64,000 nucleotides of DNA, taken from Cavia porcellus (taxonomy: Eukaryota > Chordata > Mammalia > Rodentia > Caviidae). This document shows, in pieces, positions 12,870 through 25,009 of this stretch (within the stretch, counting starts at the first letter, position 1; every line of letters starts with the position of its first letter). The position numbers and the translations under genes are program-made. The DNA lies in NCBI RefSeq assembly GCF_034190915.1, contig NW_026947496.1, forward strand, positions 55,438,501 through 55,502,500, given 5' to 3'. The notes beneath the pieces are model-generated. The model had not been told where the DNA came from and searched no databases. It saw nothing but the letters and a program-made list of their open reading frames with translations.

Positions 12870-13920
12870 ACAGAAATTTGGAAAATGACAAGACAAAAGA
12901 CCAAAATGCAATCTTAAACCTCCAGCCCATCCCAAGAAAGCTTAGGGGCCACGTACATAGAAGAAAATATGTGTCATACACCTGAAATACCTGCAATAAT
13001 AGTGACTGAAATAAAGAAGAAAATCCGGGAAGCTTTAAGGAATTAAAATAAGCAATAATCTCCCAGGTAAAAGAAGAAATGATAAAAGTAATGAAAGAAA
13101 TGCTGAACACATCTAAAGAAGACACAGTTAAAAAATTAGAGGAGCAAAGCAAAAAGAATCCCTGGATGAACAGTATAAGAAACAAACAGAATACATGAAG
13201 CATATTCAAAGAGATATACAGGAAATAAAAAATTCCACTGAAAGTTGTCAAAACCACCTCAATGAAAGTGAACATAGAATTTCAGACCTCAAAAACAAGA
13301 TTGCAGCTAGTGAATAGGAAAGATCTTTTAAAAATAACAAGGAATCAGAAATAATTCAACAGCTACAAGATTATGCAAAGAAAAACAACATAAGATTAAT
13401 AGGGATAAATGAAAAAGAAGGGGACAACACAAATGATATCAAGAGGCTATTTACAAAAGTAACAGCTGAAACTTGACTAAACATGACAATAGAAACTGAC
13501 ATATGGATTAGTGAAGCATATAGAACTCCAAATAGCCATAACCAAAATAAAACTACACCCAGACATATAAAAATCACCATCCCAGAAATCCAACATAAGA
13601 ATAGAATATTAAAAGCTGTTAGAGAGAAATGATAGATCACTTATGTAAGAAAACCTATCAGAATCAGCAGACTTCTCAACACAAACAATGAAGTCAAGAA
13701 GAGCATGGAGTGAAGTATTTCAGATCCTAAAGGAAAAGAACTTCCAACATAGACTGATGTACCCTGAAAACTGTCCTTAAAAATGGATGGAGAAATAAGA
13801 TACTTCCATGACAAATAACAGCTGAAGAACTTGATGATCACCTAATCAACCCTGCAAAGAATACTGAAAGATATTCTGGATACACAGGAAAAAACCACTA
13901 AGCAAGGCAGACAATTAAAC
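12870..13920 (+). pseudogene. L1 ORF1 pseudogene
   Basis: Conceptual translation in shifting frames gives the ORF1p layout: a coiled-coil-like segment (around 13030-13310), an RNA-binding RRM part with the text EAYRTPN and TPRHIKITIPEIQHKNRIL (13510-13610), and a C-terminal domain with a LKMDGEIRYFHDK-like piece near 13780. ORF1p is the nucleic-acid chaperone of the L1 ribonucleoprotein. Several in-frame stops (for example in the stretch near 13470 and after 13620) and frameshifts break it. Confidence 0.85.
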
Positions 13921-15274
13921 AGAATAGAAAGGTAAAGACGCAACAGTAGAAAGATAACATGTCAATAATAAAACAGTATATAACAGTTATAACCATTAAT
14001 ATAAATGGTCTCAATTCATCAATTAAAAGAAACAGATTGGCAGAATGGATCAAGAAACAACATCCAATGCTATCTACGACATATGCTATCTACAAGAAAC
14101 CCATCTAACCCAAAAGGAAACTCATAGACTGAAAGTCAAAGGATGGAAAACTATACTTCATACAACAGAAACCCAAAAAATTCTGCTTGCAGACAATGTG
14201 AACTTCAAACCAAGAATGTTCCAAAGAGAAAAAGAAGGTCACTACATACTAGTTAGGAGAAAACTTCAAGAGGAAGAGATAACAATCTTAAATATATATG
14301 CACCAAATTTCAGAGCACCCAGTTATACAAAGCAAATACTAACAGAAATGAAAACTCAAATAAGCAATAACACAATTTTAACAGGAGCCCTTAACACACC
14401 ATTGACAACAAGGGACAGATCAACCAGACAAAAAAATCAGCAAAGAAATAATAGAACTGAATCACACCTGTGAACAAATGGACTTGATAGACGTTTACAG
14501 AGTATTCCATCCAACAACATCAGAATACACATTCTTCTCAGCAGTACATGGGGAGTTCTCTAAAATAGACCATATACTAGCCCACAGAATATATTTAAGT
14601 AAATGCAAAAGAGTTGAAATTACCCCATGCATGTTATCGGATCATAGCACCATGAAACTAGAAAGCAATGATAAAAGAAACTGCAAAAACCCCTCAAACA
14701 CATGGAAACTGAATACACTCTTGAGCAATCAGTGGGCCAAAGAGGAAGTTAAAGAAGAAATTAAACAATGCCTACAAGCAAACGAAAATACAAATACAAC
14801 TTACCGGAATCTGTGGGATGCAATGAAAGCAGTTCTCAGAGGAAAATTTATTGCACTGAGTTCCCACATCAGGAAAACAGAACAAACACAAATAAACAAC
14901 CTGATGCTATACCTCAAACATCTAGAAAAAGAAGAGCAAGTCAAGCCCAAAGCCAAAAGAAGAGAGGAAATTGTAAAAATCAGAGCAGAAATCAATTCAA
15001 CAGAGACTAAGAAAACAATCCAAAGAATCAATGAATCAAAGAGTTAGTTCTTTGAAACAATGAATAAATTTGATAAGTCCCTAGTCAACCTTATTTAAAA
15101 AAAGAAAAGCTCAAATTCACACAATAAGGAATGAAAAAGGTGAAGTCACTACAGACTCTGTGGAAATACAGAAGATCATCAACACCTATTTCAAAAACCT
15201 CTACTCTGATAGGTTTGATAACACAGAAGAAATAGACAGATTCCTAGAAACATATTAAGTACCACTTCCGGGAG

Positions 15275-15284
15275 AACATGGCGG
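15275..15284 (+). promoter_or_regulatory. YY1-like motif at the 5' end of HAL1-like copy 1
   Basis: AACATGGCGG lies 12-21 bases after the element's first base. YY1 binds ATGGCGG-type sites, and a YY1 site at a similar offset sets the transcription start in human L1. Binding here is inferred, not shown. Confidence 0.5.
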
Positions 15285-16047
15285 ACAAATAACAGCAGTC
15301 ACGGAGGCTCTCTGAGATTACCAGCTTAGAATCCAGGAGTGGTGCCATGTGAGGAGTCCCACACGAGGGGAGATGTACCTTGCTGACCCAGGAACAAAGT
15401 AAGCTGAGAGAAACCAACTGGAAATGCAATCCTCATGCTATAACAGGAACAGATAAAATCTCAGTGCGGAAGCTGGATCCCGCACCATTGGAAGCCATGA
15501 TTTGAATTTCCTGCTGCCGATACTGCGTCCAACCCGCACGGCAGGGAGAGAGGCGCGCCAAAGCTCTGAGAACGGAATCGGCCCAAACAGCGTTGAGAGC
15601 AGGACTGGCTCGACCTGCAGTGAGTGAAATGGGGACCCTTTCATAGACTAGGAGGCTCCAACAGAGGACATTTGGGAACGGGCAGACTAGCCGGAACACA
15701 GCCCTGCAGTAACTTTAGTCGCATATTCCCCTCTCAAGTGGGAGTGGTGGGGAGCGTTTGGCCTGGTGATGCCGTGGACTAAGATCCTATAGGCTAGCCC
15801 AAATCAGGTCCCTGTGCCTGGCGGTGCACCCTAGCAGTGAAGCATTCAGTAGGTTGACCTGGAGGGACGGGCCCAGCAGAGGCTGCCCAGGTCTGTGTCT
15901 CCCTAGTACACTGCAGTGGGTGGGAACACCTAGCCAGCGGATTCAAACAAACTGCCACAGACAAAGAGAGGAAAAAAAAAAAAAAAAAAAAAAAACAAAA
16001 AAAACTGAGCCTCCTACATACACTTGTATGGAAGGAACAAAAAGTAT

Positions 16048-17103
16048 GGGAAAAGGGAGCAACAAAAAGGCTCCTCAGTCCCCAATCCTGAGAACACTGA
16101 TCCAGGAAAGGTAAAAGCAAAAGAGAATGAAGACAGAAAACATGCAATATCAGACACGGCACCTATAGATATAAAACAGTATCTCTAGAGCCTCATGGAC
16201 AAGTTCAAAAATGAAGTATTTAATGAAATAAAGCAAGAAATAAGTAGAATAGTTAGAGAAATGCTAAGCACCACCCAAGAAAAAACAGATGGTAGAATGG
16301 AAGAACAGAAAAAAAGGGGAGAATTGTTTGATGGAGAAAATAGAGAAAACATAGAATACGTGAAGCAGGTTCACAGAGATTACTAGGAAACTAAAAACTC
16401 TATTGAAAGCTGGCATAACAGCTTGAAAGAAACTAAGGATAGATTATCTGAACTGGAGGACAGATTTGTGGTGGCAGCATGAAACGAAAAACTTCTTAAA
16501 ACTAACAAGGAAACAAACAGCAATAATACAAAGACTAGAAGATGACAAGAGGATCTATAACTTAAGAATTAAGAACATAAAAGAAGATGTAGGGACTCAA
16601 ACAAATGAACTACAAAAGCTATTCACAGAAATAATCCAGGAGAATTTCCCTAATTTAGCAAAAGGTAAAGATACTCAGATGTATGAGGCATACAGGACCC
16701 CAGCCACCTACAACCCAAACAGAGCTACACCCAGGCATATAATAATCAAAATTCCAGAAATCCAATATAAGAACAGAATATTAAAAGCCATCAGAGACAA
16801 GAAACAGATCACTTACAAGGGAACACCCATCAGAATTACAGCAGACTTCTCGGCACAAACCATCAAATCACGAAGAGCGTGGGGGGAAATAATTCAAGCT
16901 TTGAAAGATAATAACCTCCAGCCAAGCTGATATATCCTGCACAACTGTCCCTAGAAATGGATGGAAAAACAAGGTGCTTCCAGGATAAAGAGGAACTGGG
17001 GGAATTTGCAACCACCAATTCAACTCTACAGAGATAACTGCAGGATATTCTAAAAATGAAAAATACCAAGATTCCAGAAACAGTGGCAGAGCGGCCACAA
17101 TGA
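16048..17103 (+). pseudogene. ORF1 of HAL1-like copy 1 (broken)
   Basis: The best-preserved frame is 16466-16930, which carries LRIKNIKED, EAYRTPATYNPNRATPRH and IRITADFSAQTIKSRRAW, the RRM plus first part of the C-terminal domain of L1 ORF1p. The preceding coiled-coil part (16195-16386) ends at a TAG at 16384. A one-base deletion relative to copy 2 at about 16928 creates an early stop just before the LIYPAQLSLE segment, which continues in another frame to about 17100. Upstream stops also occur near 16110. The protein would be an RNA-binding chaperone; this copy is dead. Confidence 0.85.
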
Positions 17104-17777
17104 ATGGAGCAGAAAGCGAAATGAAGAGGACAAACTGACAACTAGTGAGAGAAAAAAAGCTCAGCAGAAATGAGGCAGAGAAGGTTGGATGGTAGGAACA
17201 GCCATTTTGGAGAAAACAAGACATCATAATAGGTAGTGCTGATTTAATATCCTCTTGTTTTGAAGTCCCATCAAGCTTTTGTTCTTCTGTCTCCATCGGT
17301 TTTAACGTGTTGTATCTTATTGGATTTTATTATATGTGATAATATAAACAAAAACTTTTATAGACAAGGAGATTATACAAAAACTATTGTTCATTTTCTG
17401 TTAGTTGATTCTAAATACCCTGTAATACTGTCATTCTCTTGAATGGTTTTACATTGTCTTGATATGTTTGATGCTACAGTATATGAAGTTATACCCAAAG
17501 ATTTTAAGGAAAGAGACACTATGGTAACTACTATTATGTTGAGATTATCTTGTGGTGAATCACTATTTTGCTTAAATGGCTATGTTTTGACCTGCACTGT
17601 TTTGTTGTTATGCCCTCTTTTTTATCTCAATCTCCTTTTTATTATCTACTTTTTCATTTTTATCCTTTTAATTAAGGGAAAAGTAAAAAAAAAAAAAAAT
17701 AGCAGGATATATTATAGTAACCTCCCCAAAAAAGAAACATACGAAGTACCAAAGTTGGGTCAAGAAGATGTAAAACT

Positions 17778-17803
17778 AAAAAAAAAAAAAAAAAAAAAAA
17801 AAA
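17778..17803 (+). mobile_element. Poly(A)-only insertion with target-site duplication
   Basis: A run of 26 A is flanked by AGATGTAAAACT (17766-17777) and AGATATAAAACT (17804-17815), an 11/12 match. Removing the run and one flank restores the L1 ORF2 frame ([11 protein letters not shown]). This is the structure expected for target-primed reverse transcription that copied only the poly(A) tail of an L1-mobilised RNA. A tandem duplication with A slippage is an alternative. Confidence 0.65.
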
Positions 17804-20800
17804 AGATATAAAACTGCTGAATAATCCAATTTCTATTATTGAAATTGAAAATATCATTAAGTCCTTACCTACAAAGAAGAGCCCAGGCCCAGATGGATTC
17901 ACTGTGGAATTCTAGAAAAAATACCAAGAAGATTTAATGCTGACACTATGCAAACTCTTCAATGAAATCGAAAGGGAAGCAATCCTTCCTAAGTCATTCC
18001 TGGAGGCAAATATTATTCTAGTACCAAAACCTGAGAAAGACCCAGCTAAAAAAGAGAACTATAGGCCAGTTTCCCTAATGAACACAGATGCAAAACTCGC
18101 ATGCAGGGATGGTTCAACATATGTAACTCAATAAATAAATGTAATCCACCATATCAATAGAGCCAAAAGTAAGAATCACATGATCATTTCTATAGATGCA
18201 GAAAAAGCTTCTGATAAGGGTCAACATTCATAAGAACCTTACAGAAAATTGGAATAGATGGTCTTTACCTCAATATGATAAAGGCCATCTATGACAAACC
18301 AACAGCTAGCATCATATTAAATGGACAAAAAATGAGGGCCTTTACCTTAAACTCAGGCACAAGACAAGGATATCTCTCATCAGTACTCTTATTCAACATA
18401 GTACTGGAAATACTAGCCAGAGCAACTAGATAAGAGAGAGAAATAAAAGGGGTAAAGATAGGAAAAGAGGAAGTTAAATTATCATTATTTGCAGACGACA
18501 TGATCCTCTACATAGAAGACTCCCAAAGCTACATTGAAAGACTCTTAGATATAATAAATAAATTCAGCAATGTAGCTGGATACAAAGTCAATACTCAAAA
18601 ATCAATAGCATTCCTATACACTTACGACAAAATCACTGAGAGAGAAATAAGAGAAGCCACAGCCTTCACACTAGCATCCAAAAAATTGAAATACTTAGGA
18701 ATTAATTTCATGAAAGAAGTAAAAGATCTATACAGGGAAAATTATAATACCCTGAAAAAGAAATCGAAGAGGATCTCAGAATGAAGGACATCCCTTGTTC
18801 ATGGATAGGAAGAATAAATATTTTAAAAATGGCCATTCACCAAAAACTGTTATTGATTCAATGTAATCCCATTGAAAATACCATCAATATATCTCATAGA
18901 TCTAAAGAAATCACTCCTAAAATTAATCCAGAAGAGACCTAGAATAGCAAAGACAGTTAGTTCTAAGCAGCCAAGGCAAGGCAGGAGGCATCACAATCCC
19001 TGACTTGAAGTTATACTACAAAGCTACTATAATAAAATCAACATGGTACAGAAATAAAAACATATCTGAAGATCAATGGAACAGATTAGAAGACACAACC
19101 ACAACTACAAACATACTCAACCACCTTCTCTTTGATAAAGGGGCCAAACATGTCCACTGGAAGAACGACAGTCTCTTTAATAAATGGTGTTGGAAAAACT
19201 GGCTCTGCTGAAAACTAAAACTAGACCCATCACCATGTACTAAACTAAAATCTAAATGGATCAAAGATCTGAATATTAAAACAGAAACACTAAATGTGTT
19301 GGAGGACAAAGTACGTAAAAATCTTGAAGACATAGGGGTAGGTAGAGAATTCATGAACAGGAACCAAACTGCACGGGAAATACTTCCCAGAATCATTAAC
19401 TGGGATCATGTCTTACTAAAAAGTTTCTGCATGTCAAAAGAAATCTCCAGCATAGTGAAAAGAAAACCCACAAACTGGGAAAAATCTTAGTGAACTGTCC
19501 CTCAGACAAAGGACTTCAGTCTAAAACATATACCTCCAAAATTCAAAGACCCAATCCAAAAATGGGCATCTGAGATGAATACACAGATCTAGATGAAGAA
19601 ATACAAATGGCAAATGAAAAAATGTTCATCATCATTAGTCATTAGAGTAATGCAAATTTAAACAATACTGAGATTCCATCTCACTCCAGAAAGAATGGCC
19701 AAGATGAAGAAAACTACCAACAACAAATGCTGGAGACGCTGTGGGGAAAAAGGAACTGTCCTGCACTGTTGGTGGGAGTGTAGACTGGTGCATCCACTGT
19801 GGAGATCAGCCTGGAGATTCCTCAAAAAGCTGGGATTGGAAGTCCCATTTGACCCAGCTATTCCACTTCTAGGCATATTCCCAGAAGAACTGAAAACATA
19901 CCACATACTATAGTGATATATGTGCACCCAAGTTTATAGCAGCACAATTTGTAATAGCCAGATCTTGGAAACAACCTAAAGTGTTCATCAACTGAGGAAT
20001 GGATAAAAAAGTTGTGGTATTTTTATACAATGGAGTACTACTCAGCTATAAAGAAAAATGGACGCAACTTGAGACCATACTCATAAGTGAAATAGATCAA
20101 ACTCACATGCATAAATACAGTATAGTCTCCCTAGTGTAAGAAATGGTAAGAGTACATAAGATTTTATGGGAATCATGATTCCCCATTACATAGCTGTGAA
20201 GCCTTATAATGTTTTCATTCATTAGTTGGGATGGTTTTATTCTGTTTTGTTTGATTTTATTATGTGTGTTGGTATGAACAGCTATTTTGAAGAAAACAAG
20301 ACATTATGATAGCCATTGCTCATTTAATATTGTCTTGCTTTGAAATCCTACCATGTTTTTGTTCTTCTGTTTCCATTGGTTCTATCATGTTGTATCTTAC
20401 TGGATTTTAATGTGTGATAGTATTAACAAATTTTTTACGGAAAATGAGATAACATAGTAGCCATTGTTCATTTTCTGTTACTTGGTTCTGAATGCCCTGT
20501 AACACTTTCATTCTCTTGAATAGTTTTATACTATTTTGTTATGTTTGATACTACTGTATGTGAAGGTAACGCTCCACTATTTCAAAGCAAGAGACATTAT
20601 GGTAGCTATTGTTAATATTGGATTGTCTTGTGTTGCTTACATTGTTCTGTTCTGATCTGCTTTGTTCTGTCCTCTTCTGCTTTAATCTCTTTAAAAAAAA
20701 GTTATAGCATTTTTAAGATTTGCAAATATCTTTTATAAGACACAGATATCTAAGAAATCTGTTGCTCTACTGTCATTAATTTCATGTAGGAATGATCTTG

Positions 20801-23114
20801 CTACCTACAGACCAACAAGTTTGTGCCAAAATAAATGTCTGACTGTAAAAATGGAATTCTATTACAATTGTGCACCTGTCTGGTATTTCAAATAAAATTT
20901 TACAATTTTTATTATTATAATCAAAACTATCAAAAAACAGGCTAAAGAAAATACACAACTGTTTTAAAACATGAAAATAAGGTACTCCATTTCAGTGGTA
21001 TAAGAAGAAATAAACCAGAAGGCAAAAGGTGATGAAAATTAGTTGTGAAGATCATGAACATACTCTTTAGTAAAACTGATTTAGAGCTGAGAAACTTCAC
21101 AGCATGATGATGTTACATAGTCCAATTTTGTTGCGCTTAGGAAATTAAGGATGAAATTAAAAATTATAATAAAAATTACACAAAAAAGTTTTATTTCAAA
21201 AGAAGAGAAAAAATAAATCACAACACACAAAGTAAAAACAATGCAGTCCATTTAGAGAAACAAAAAGTTACATTCAAATTGGTAAACCTGAAGAATCCGC
21301 TTTTAAAGGAACTGTTTAAAGAGCTCCCAGTGGTTTGCTCTCTCCTATTTCTCTCTCCAACACACGTATCACTCCTTTTCAAAAACAAATTACCTTCATC
21401 AGAAGTGTTAACAACCTAAGAATTTCACTTACTTCCCACAACTTAAAACCAAGAGAAAAACAAAATTCTTAAGAGAAAGTGAGTCTGATAATCCCCAGAT
21501 CAATCTGAAGACCTATATCCTTTTACTTTAATGAAACATGATCTCTGTTAGTAAGGAAGGTGACAAACAGAAAAATAAGTACTTATGGAGATGGGATCCT
21601 GCTACAAACCTCGATACTCATTGCGTGTTTATAAAATCCCTACTCTCAAAAAAAAAAAAAACCCTCTCAGATAGGCTATTTCAATTTAATTTTATAATGA
21701 AAATGGAAGTAACAACAGGAAATGGCAGCAGGGGACTGCATGTGATAAGTTCAATTAGCAGGAGGTTCAAATGAAGTGATGACATGCCATTCTGAACTCA
21801 GGGTTAAAGATTCAGTTTTCCATCTGGCCAAACCTAGATTTCCAACACAAATTCTGACACCACCTGCTGTATGTTATTAAGTAATATCTTGAGCAATCCC
21901 TAAGCATTTCCTATACAACACGTATAACTTCAAGTTGGTCTGTTTGTTCATTTTTCATATTTTACTCTATAATTCCTTTCCCATGAACAGAAATTAAAAA
22001 TAAATTCTATATAACAGTTCAGTCAAAACAACCATTGCAAAAATCATACCAAGGCATTCATTTACCAATCACTATAATAATAATAAAAAACATAATTTGG
22101 AAGGATTTTGCCCTAGATAGTGCACTACAGCAGTGAGAGGCGGGACCAAGGGAAGTTACCTGGAGGTCATTTTCTCCGCCCCTAGGCAATTTACCTGCTG
22201 CACAAGATGAATTCCAATGCGCTGCTTGGGCATCAGCGATGCCCTTTTAGGCACCACTCCAGATCAAATCTATATGTATGACCCCCAAACCATGTGTACG
22301 GCAGGGAAAGCCAGACCCCAGTGGTCATGAAGTTTCTCTCCACATCCTCAAAATAAAGGCCACTTTATTTTATATTCTGTCTTCTAACCGCGCTGAAAAT
22401 CCTATCAGATTATTTTCCAAGCCATGGCTGGTATTCGTCATCATTTTCCTACCAAAAGCTCTATGCCTCCAATTAACACTTTTTGCTACTGAAATGGATA
22501 ACCAGGCCACATGTGACAAGAATTAGATCTACAGAATCCCTTCACTAAATAAAAACTCACCAAATTTTAAAATTTTATAGTTAACCTGCTATGTTTTCTT
22601 GATTGAGGCAATGTAAAAGCTTTCTGAAAATTTGACATGCCAAGCGCTGCAGGCCACTTGTAAGTATTCACATGTATCAATACATGTGATCAAAAGAATC
22701 ACGCTCTTAGGCTCTGACTGTTGTATTTTCTTTACTTTGAAATATGGGCTCCCTATGCCAGAAGACCAGTCAGTGAATGCACAGCTCTTGTGGGGACTGG
22801 GTTTGCACCCAAACAGGTTTACAAACATCAATGTGAATGTACAACCCCCCCTACCCACTAAACTACAGGTGCAGGTTCAGACATTCAGTCTTGAGATTTC
22901 ATACTGGACAGCATGAGTATAGCAACGAATATACAAAACTTTCCGTTAAAGCACTATTTTCCAGTTTATACCAATACCAACTGCTTCTAATAAAAATCAA
23001 CTTTTCCCTATCTGTACCTTCTTCCTTAAGCAAATTCAGCTAGCTTCTCAATGTAGTCTAGTTCTACAGTGTTTGGTTGCTAAATGGGTTTCTTTCTTTT
23101 TAAAACTTTTATCT

Positions 23115-23218
23115 AGGGGTCAGGGATTTAGCTTAGTGGCATAAGCACCTGCCTGGCAAGCATGAGGTTGTGAGGTTGTAAGTTCGATCCCTGATAACAA
23201 AACAAAACAAAAAACCCC
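23115..23218 (+). mobile_element. ID-like tRNA-derived SINE
   Basis: GGTCAGGGATTTAGCTTAGT head with an internal GTGAGGTT repeat, AGTTCGATCCC and an AACAAAAC-type tail. It lies 93 bp from the SHQ1 donor at 23310. Confidence 0.85.
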
Positions 23219-23310
23219 CACATACCTAGGTTATTTTTATTTTCTTCCTCTTGGTAAGTGGTGCTTCAAAAATGTGAACATATAAAAATTCCTTAGTAAT
23301 ACAAACTTAC

Positions 23311-23431
23311 TTGGCTTTCTGAATCCACACACAGTAATCCGAGATGTAGAGGTCATTTAGAATATAAGCTGGGTCATTTTCCTGAAATATTTTGTGGATA
23401 TCCAGAAGACACTTTAAAATTGCACTTTTAC
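23311..23431 (-). CDS. SHQ1: SHQ1 internal coding exon (last one seen in the window)
   Basis: This 121-nt exon starts with GT completing a glycine codon, then has 39 codons reading [20 protein letters not shown] and on to [12 protein letters not shown], and ends with AA of a split codon. It is the end of the conserved SHQ1-specific domain. The acceptor is TTTCTTTCAG and the donor GTAAGT (23305-23310). The next exon, which should begin by completing a lysine-type codon and run into the acidic serine-rich tail, was not found between 1 and 23310; the following intron is therefore at least 23.3 kb. The exon is intact and shows ordinary codon use. Confidence 0.95.
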
Positions 23432-23536
23432 CTGAAAGAAATTTTAAAATGTCAAATCATTCTTAAGACATATAATTTTTTTTAACTGAGAAATTCAGAT
23501 CCTGAGAGATAATACATTTAAAGTAGCTCAGATCTT

Positions 23537-23662
23537 GTCGGGTATGGAGGTGCACACCTATAATTCCAGCACTCGAGGGCAAGGCAGGAGGATTCTTACA
23601 AATTCACATAGTGAATTCAAGGCCAGCCTGAACTACATAATGAGACCCTGTCTCAAAAACTA
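23537..23662 (+). mobile_element. B1-like SINE
   Basis: TGTCGGGTATGGAGGTGCAC, TAATTCCAGCACTCGAGG, CAAGGCCAGCCTGAACTAC and CCTGTCTCAAAAAC. Confidence 0.85.
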
Positions 23663-24045
23663 AAAAGGTAGCTCAGATCTTAATCATTCCTTAAAAATAC
23701 TTTTAATATTCCTTTTGTACATGAAAATATACCAATCTTATTATGCACAAATCTCTTCTTTCCTTAAGAGTCTGTCGTTACAGTTAGATTATTTGTGGCT
23801 ACCATAAAAATGATATGAAATATACTGTCAACTAAACGAAAGGAAATTTTCCAAACTAACTGAATATTTAAGTGCATCAAATTTTAATTAGATAATTTTC
23901 TTATAATCCAAACTTTGAAAATGACACGGAAAAAAATCATACTTTAATTTTCAAATGTCTTTATTTTTTAAATGTCTTTATTTTTCATGGCAACTCTTTT
24001 CATCAAGGAATTATGTGACAAATTTTTTCACCTTAAAAAACTGAA

Positions 24046-24130
24046 GAGGGCCAAGGATTTAGCTCAGCGGCAAAAGCGCTTGCCTGGCAAGCGAAAGGTT
24101 GTAAGTTTGATCCCCGGTGTAAAACATAAA
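24046..24130 (+). mobile_element. ID-like tRNA-derived SINE
   Basis: GGGCCAAGGATTTAGCTCAG head, GCTTGCCTGGCAAGCG and GTTTGATCCCCGGTG. Confidence 0.85.
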
Positions 24131-25009
24131 AACCTGAAGAAAACTCAAGATTGGAAAGTAAAATAAGATAATGCCATTTCAGAACTGAGCTAACAAAAAT
24201 ATCTGACAGAGTCATCAAGTTTTGAAGACTTGTTCAACCTACGGATGAGCTGACGGGAGGAAGAGTAAGGACAGATGCTCAGGTGGTGGGAAAGGGGACA
24301 TTTCCAGAGAAAAGAATCGGGAAGATTTTTTTTTTTAAATCTTCAGGCTCACTTCTGGTTATTAAATGCACCTAATTTTAATTCAATCTCTTTATAAAAG
24401 AAACTTCACGACTCAAGAATTCCCTGGTTGTTTTAAATTCCATGGCATTCTCTGAAAGTTATTAGCTATGAGGTAAAAGACAAAATCTAGAGTAGTATCA
24501 CTCCCTTTGCTCTGTAAAATACATCATTTTCCATTTAACAGTTTCATTCTTATCTTTAGTTCTGAAATAAGAAAATACCGCAGGTTGATTTCACAGAGAC
24601 ATCAGATGAGTCGGCATCAATGTGTCCCACTTGACTTTTAGATTATGAAAGAATCTTGAACTAGATGATTAGGTCCCATGATCTATAAATTGTTGCCATT
24701 AAATTTTTAATACATTTAACACTAGCAAGGAAATATCAAAGAGCAGAATGTCTATATGTTTAATTCCCAATACCTGGAAAAGAGCCTTGTGGTTTGGGTC
24801 TTGATCTAACCATTTTAAGAATGAATGACTACAATTCACCAGGGGTAAATTCCTGCCATGCCTTCTCCACAATTCCATAAAATGAATTCTGACGATTTTT
24901 CCTTAGAAATGTTCCTTTGTCCACTGCTGCCTGAACACCTGCCTGAACTCCTCATCCATATTCCTACAATCATTTCACGCCCGGATTTTAAGAATTTTCT
25001 TTCCTATCT

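Larger units (their letters stand above)
15264..17733 (+). mobile_element. HAL1-like (ORF1-only) L1 derivative nested in L1 ORF2
   Basis: A 2,470-bp insertion splits the host ORF2. Imperfect 17-bp TSDs flank it: GAAACATATTAAGTACC at 15247-15263 and GAAACATACGAAGTACC at 17734-17750 (two mismatches). Joining the flanks restores the host frame ([16 protein letters not shown]). It contains a roughly 780-bp 5' UTR starting GGGAGAACATGGCGG, a purine run, an ORF1 remnant, then immediately an L1-type 3' UTR; there is no ORF2. It stops earlier in the 3' UTR than the copy at 51374, at a TAGTAACC followed by a short A-run. An internal A-run at 17688-17699 may be a tail expansion or slippage. Confidence 0.88.
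13959..20140 (+). pseudogene. L1 ORF2 pseudogene (endonuclease + reverse transcriptase), interrupted
   Basis: The likely start ATG is at 13959. The AP-endonuclease domain covers 13959-14645, with QETHL near 14090 and the catalytic SDH at 14637-14645. Two frames, 14045-14473 and 14478-15047, carry most of it and are separated by a stop. The reverse transcriptase resumes at 17751, with the [11 protein letters not shown] motif near 17880, a RPVSLMN motif near 18065, and the catalytic FADD box at 18488-18499. About 30 codons between RPVSLMN and the INVIHHIN motif (near 18100) are missing. The C-terminal cysteine-containing segment lies at 19730-19910. It is interrupted at 15264-17733 by a HAL1-like insertion and at 17778-17803 by a poly(A) run. 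Nonfunctional. Confidence 0.92.
12629..20707 (+). mobile_element. LINE-1 element, near full length, decayed and split by a later insertion
   Basis: This L1 is bounded by a perfect 17-bp target-site duplication, CATTTTTAAGATTTGCA, at 12612-12628 and 20708-20724. A short 5' region (about 230 bp) is followed by a broken ORF1 (about 12870-13920), a broken ORF2 (13959 to about 20140, interrupted by a HAL1-like insertion at 15264-17733) and a T-rich 3' UTR with a short A-tail (20690-20700). Without the inner insertion the element is about 5.6 kb, shorter than a typical 6-7 kb mammalian L1, partly because of an internal deletion in the reverse-transcriptase region. It is antisense to SHQ1. Many stops and frameshifts show that it no longer encodes active protein. 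Confidence 0.93.
1..23310 (-). other. SHQ1: SHQ1 intron, partial (downstream side)
   Basis: Sequence downstream of the last exon seen. The exons encoding the acidic, Ser/Asp-rich C-terminal tail were searched for and not found, so this is most likely one intron continuing off the left edge. Segments with nothing recognised: 525-2100, 2550-3380, 4080-7690, 12010-12600 and 20725-23110. The 8630-9215 region ends in AATAAA followed by a CTTATTG-rich tail and could be an old class I LTR, but I could not find paired ends. Confidence 0.65.

Noticed and set aside
22139..22525. Possible SHQ1 exon in the stretch before 23310
   Set aside because: No match to the expected C-terminal tail, and no acceptor/donor pair in the needed phase.
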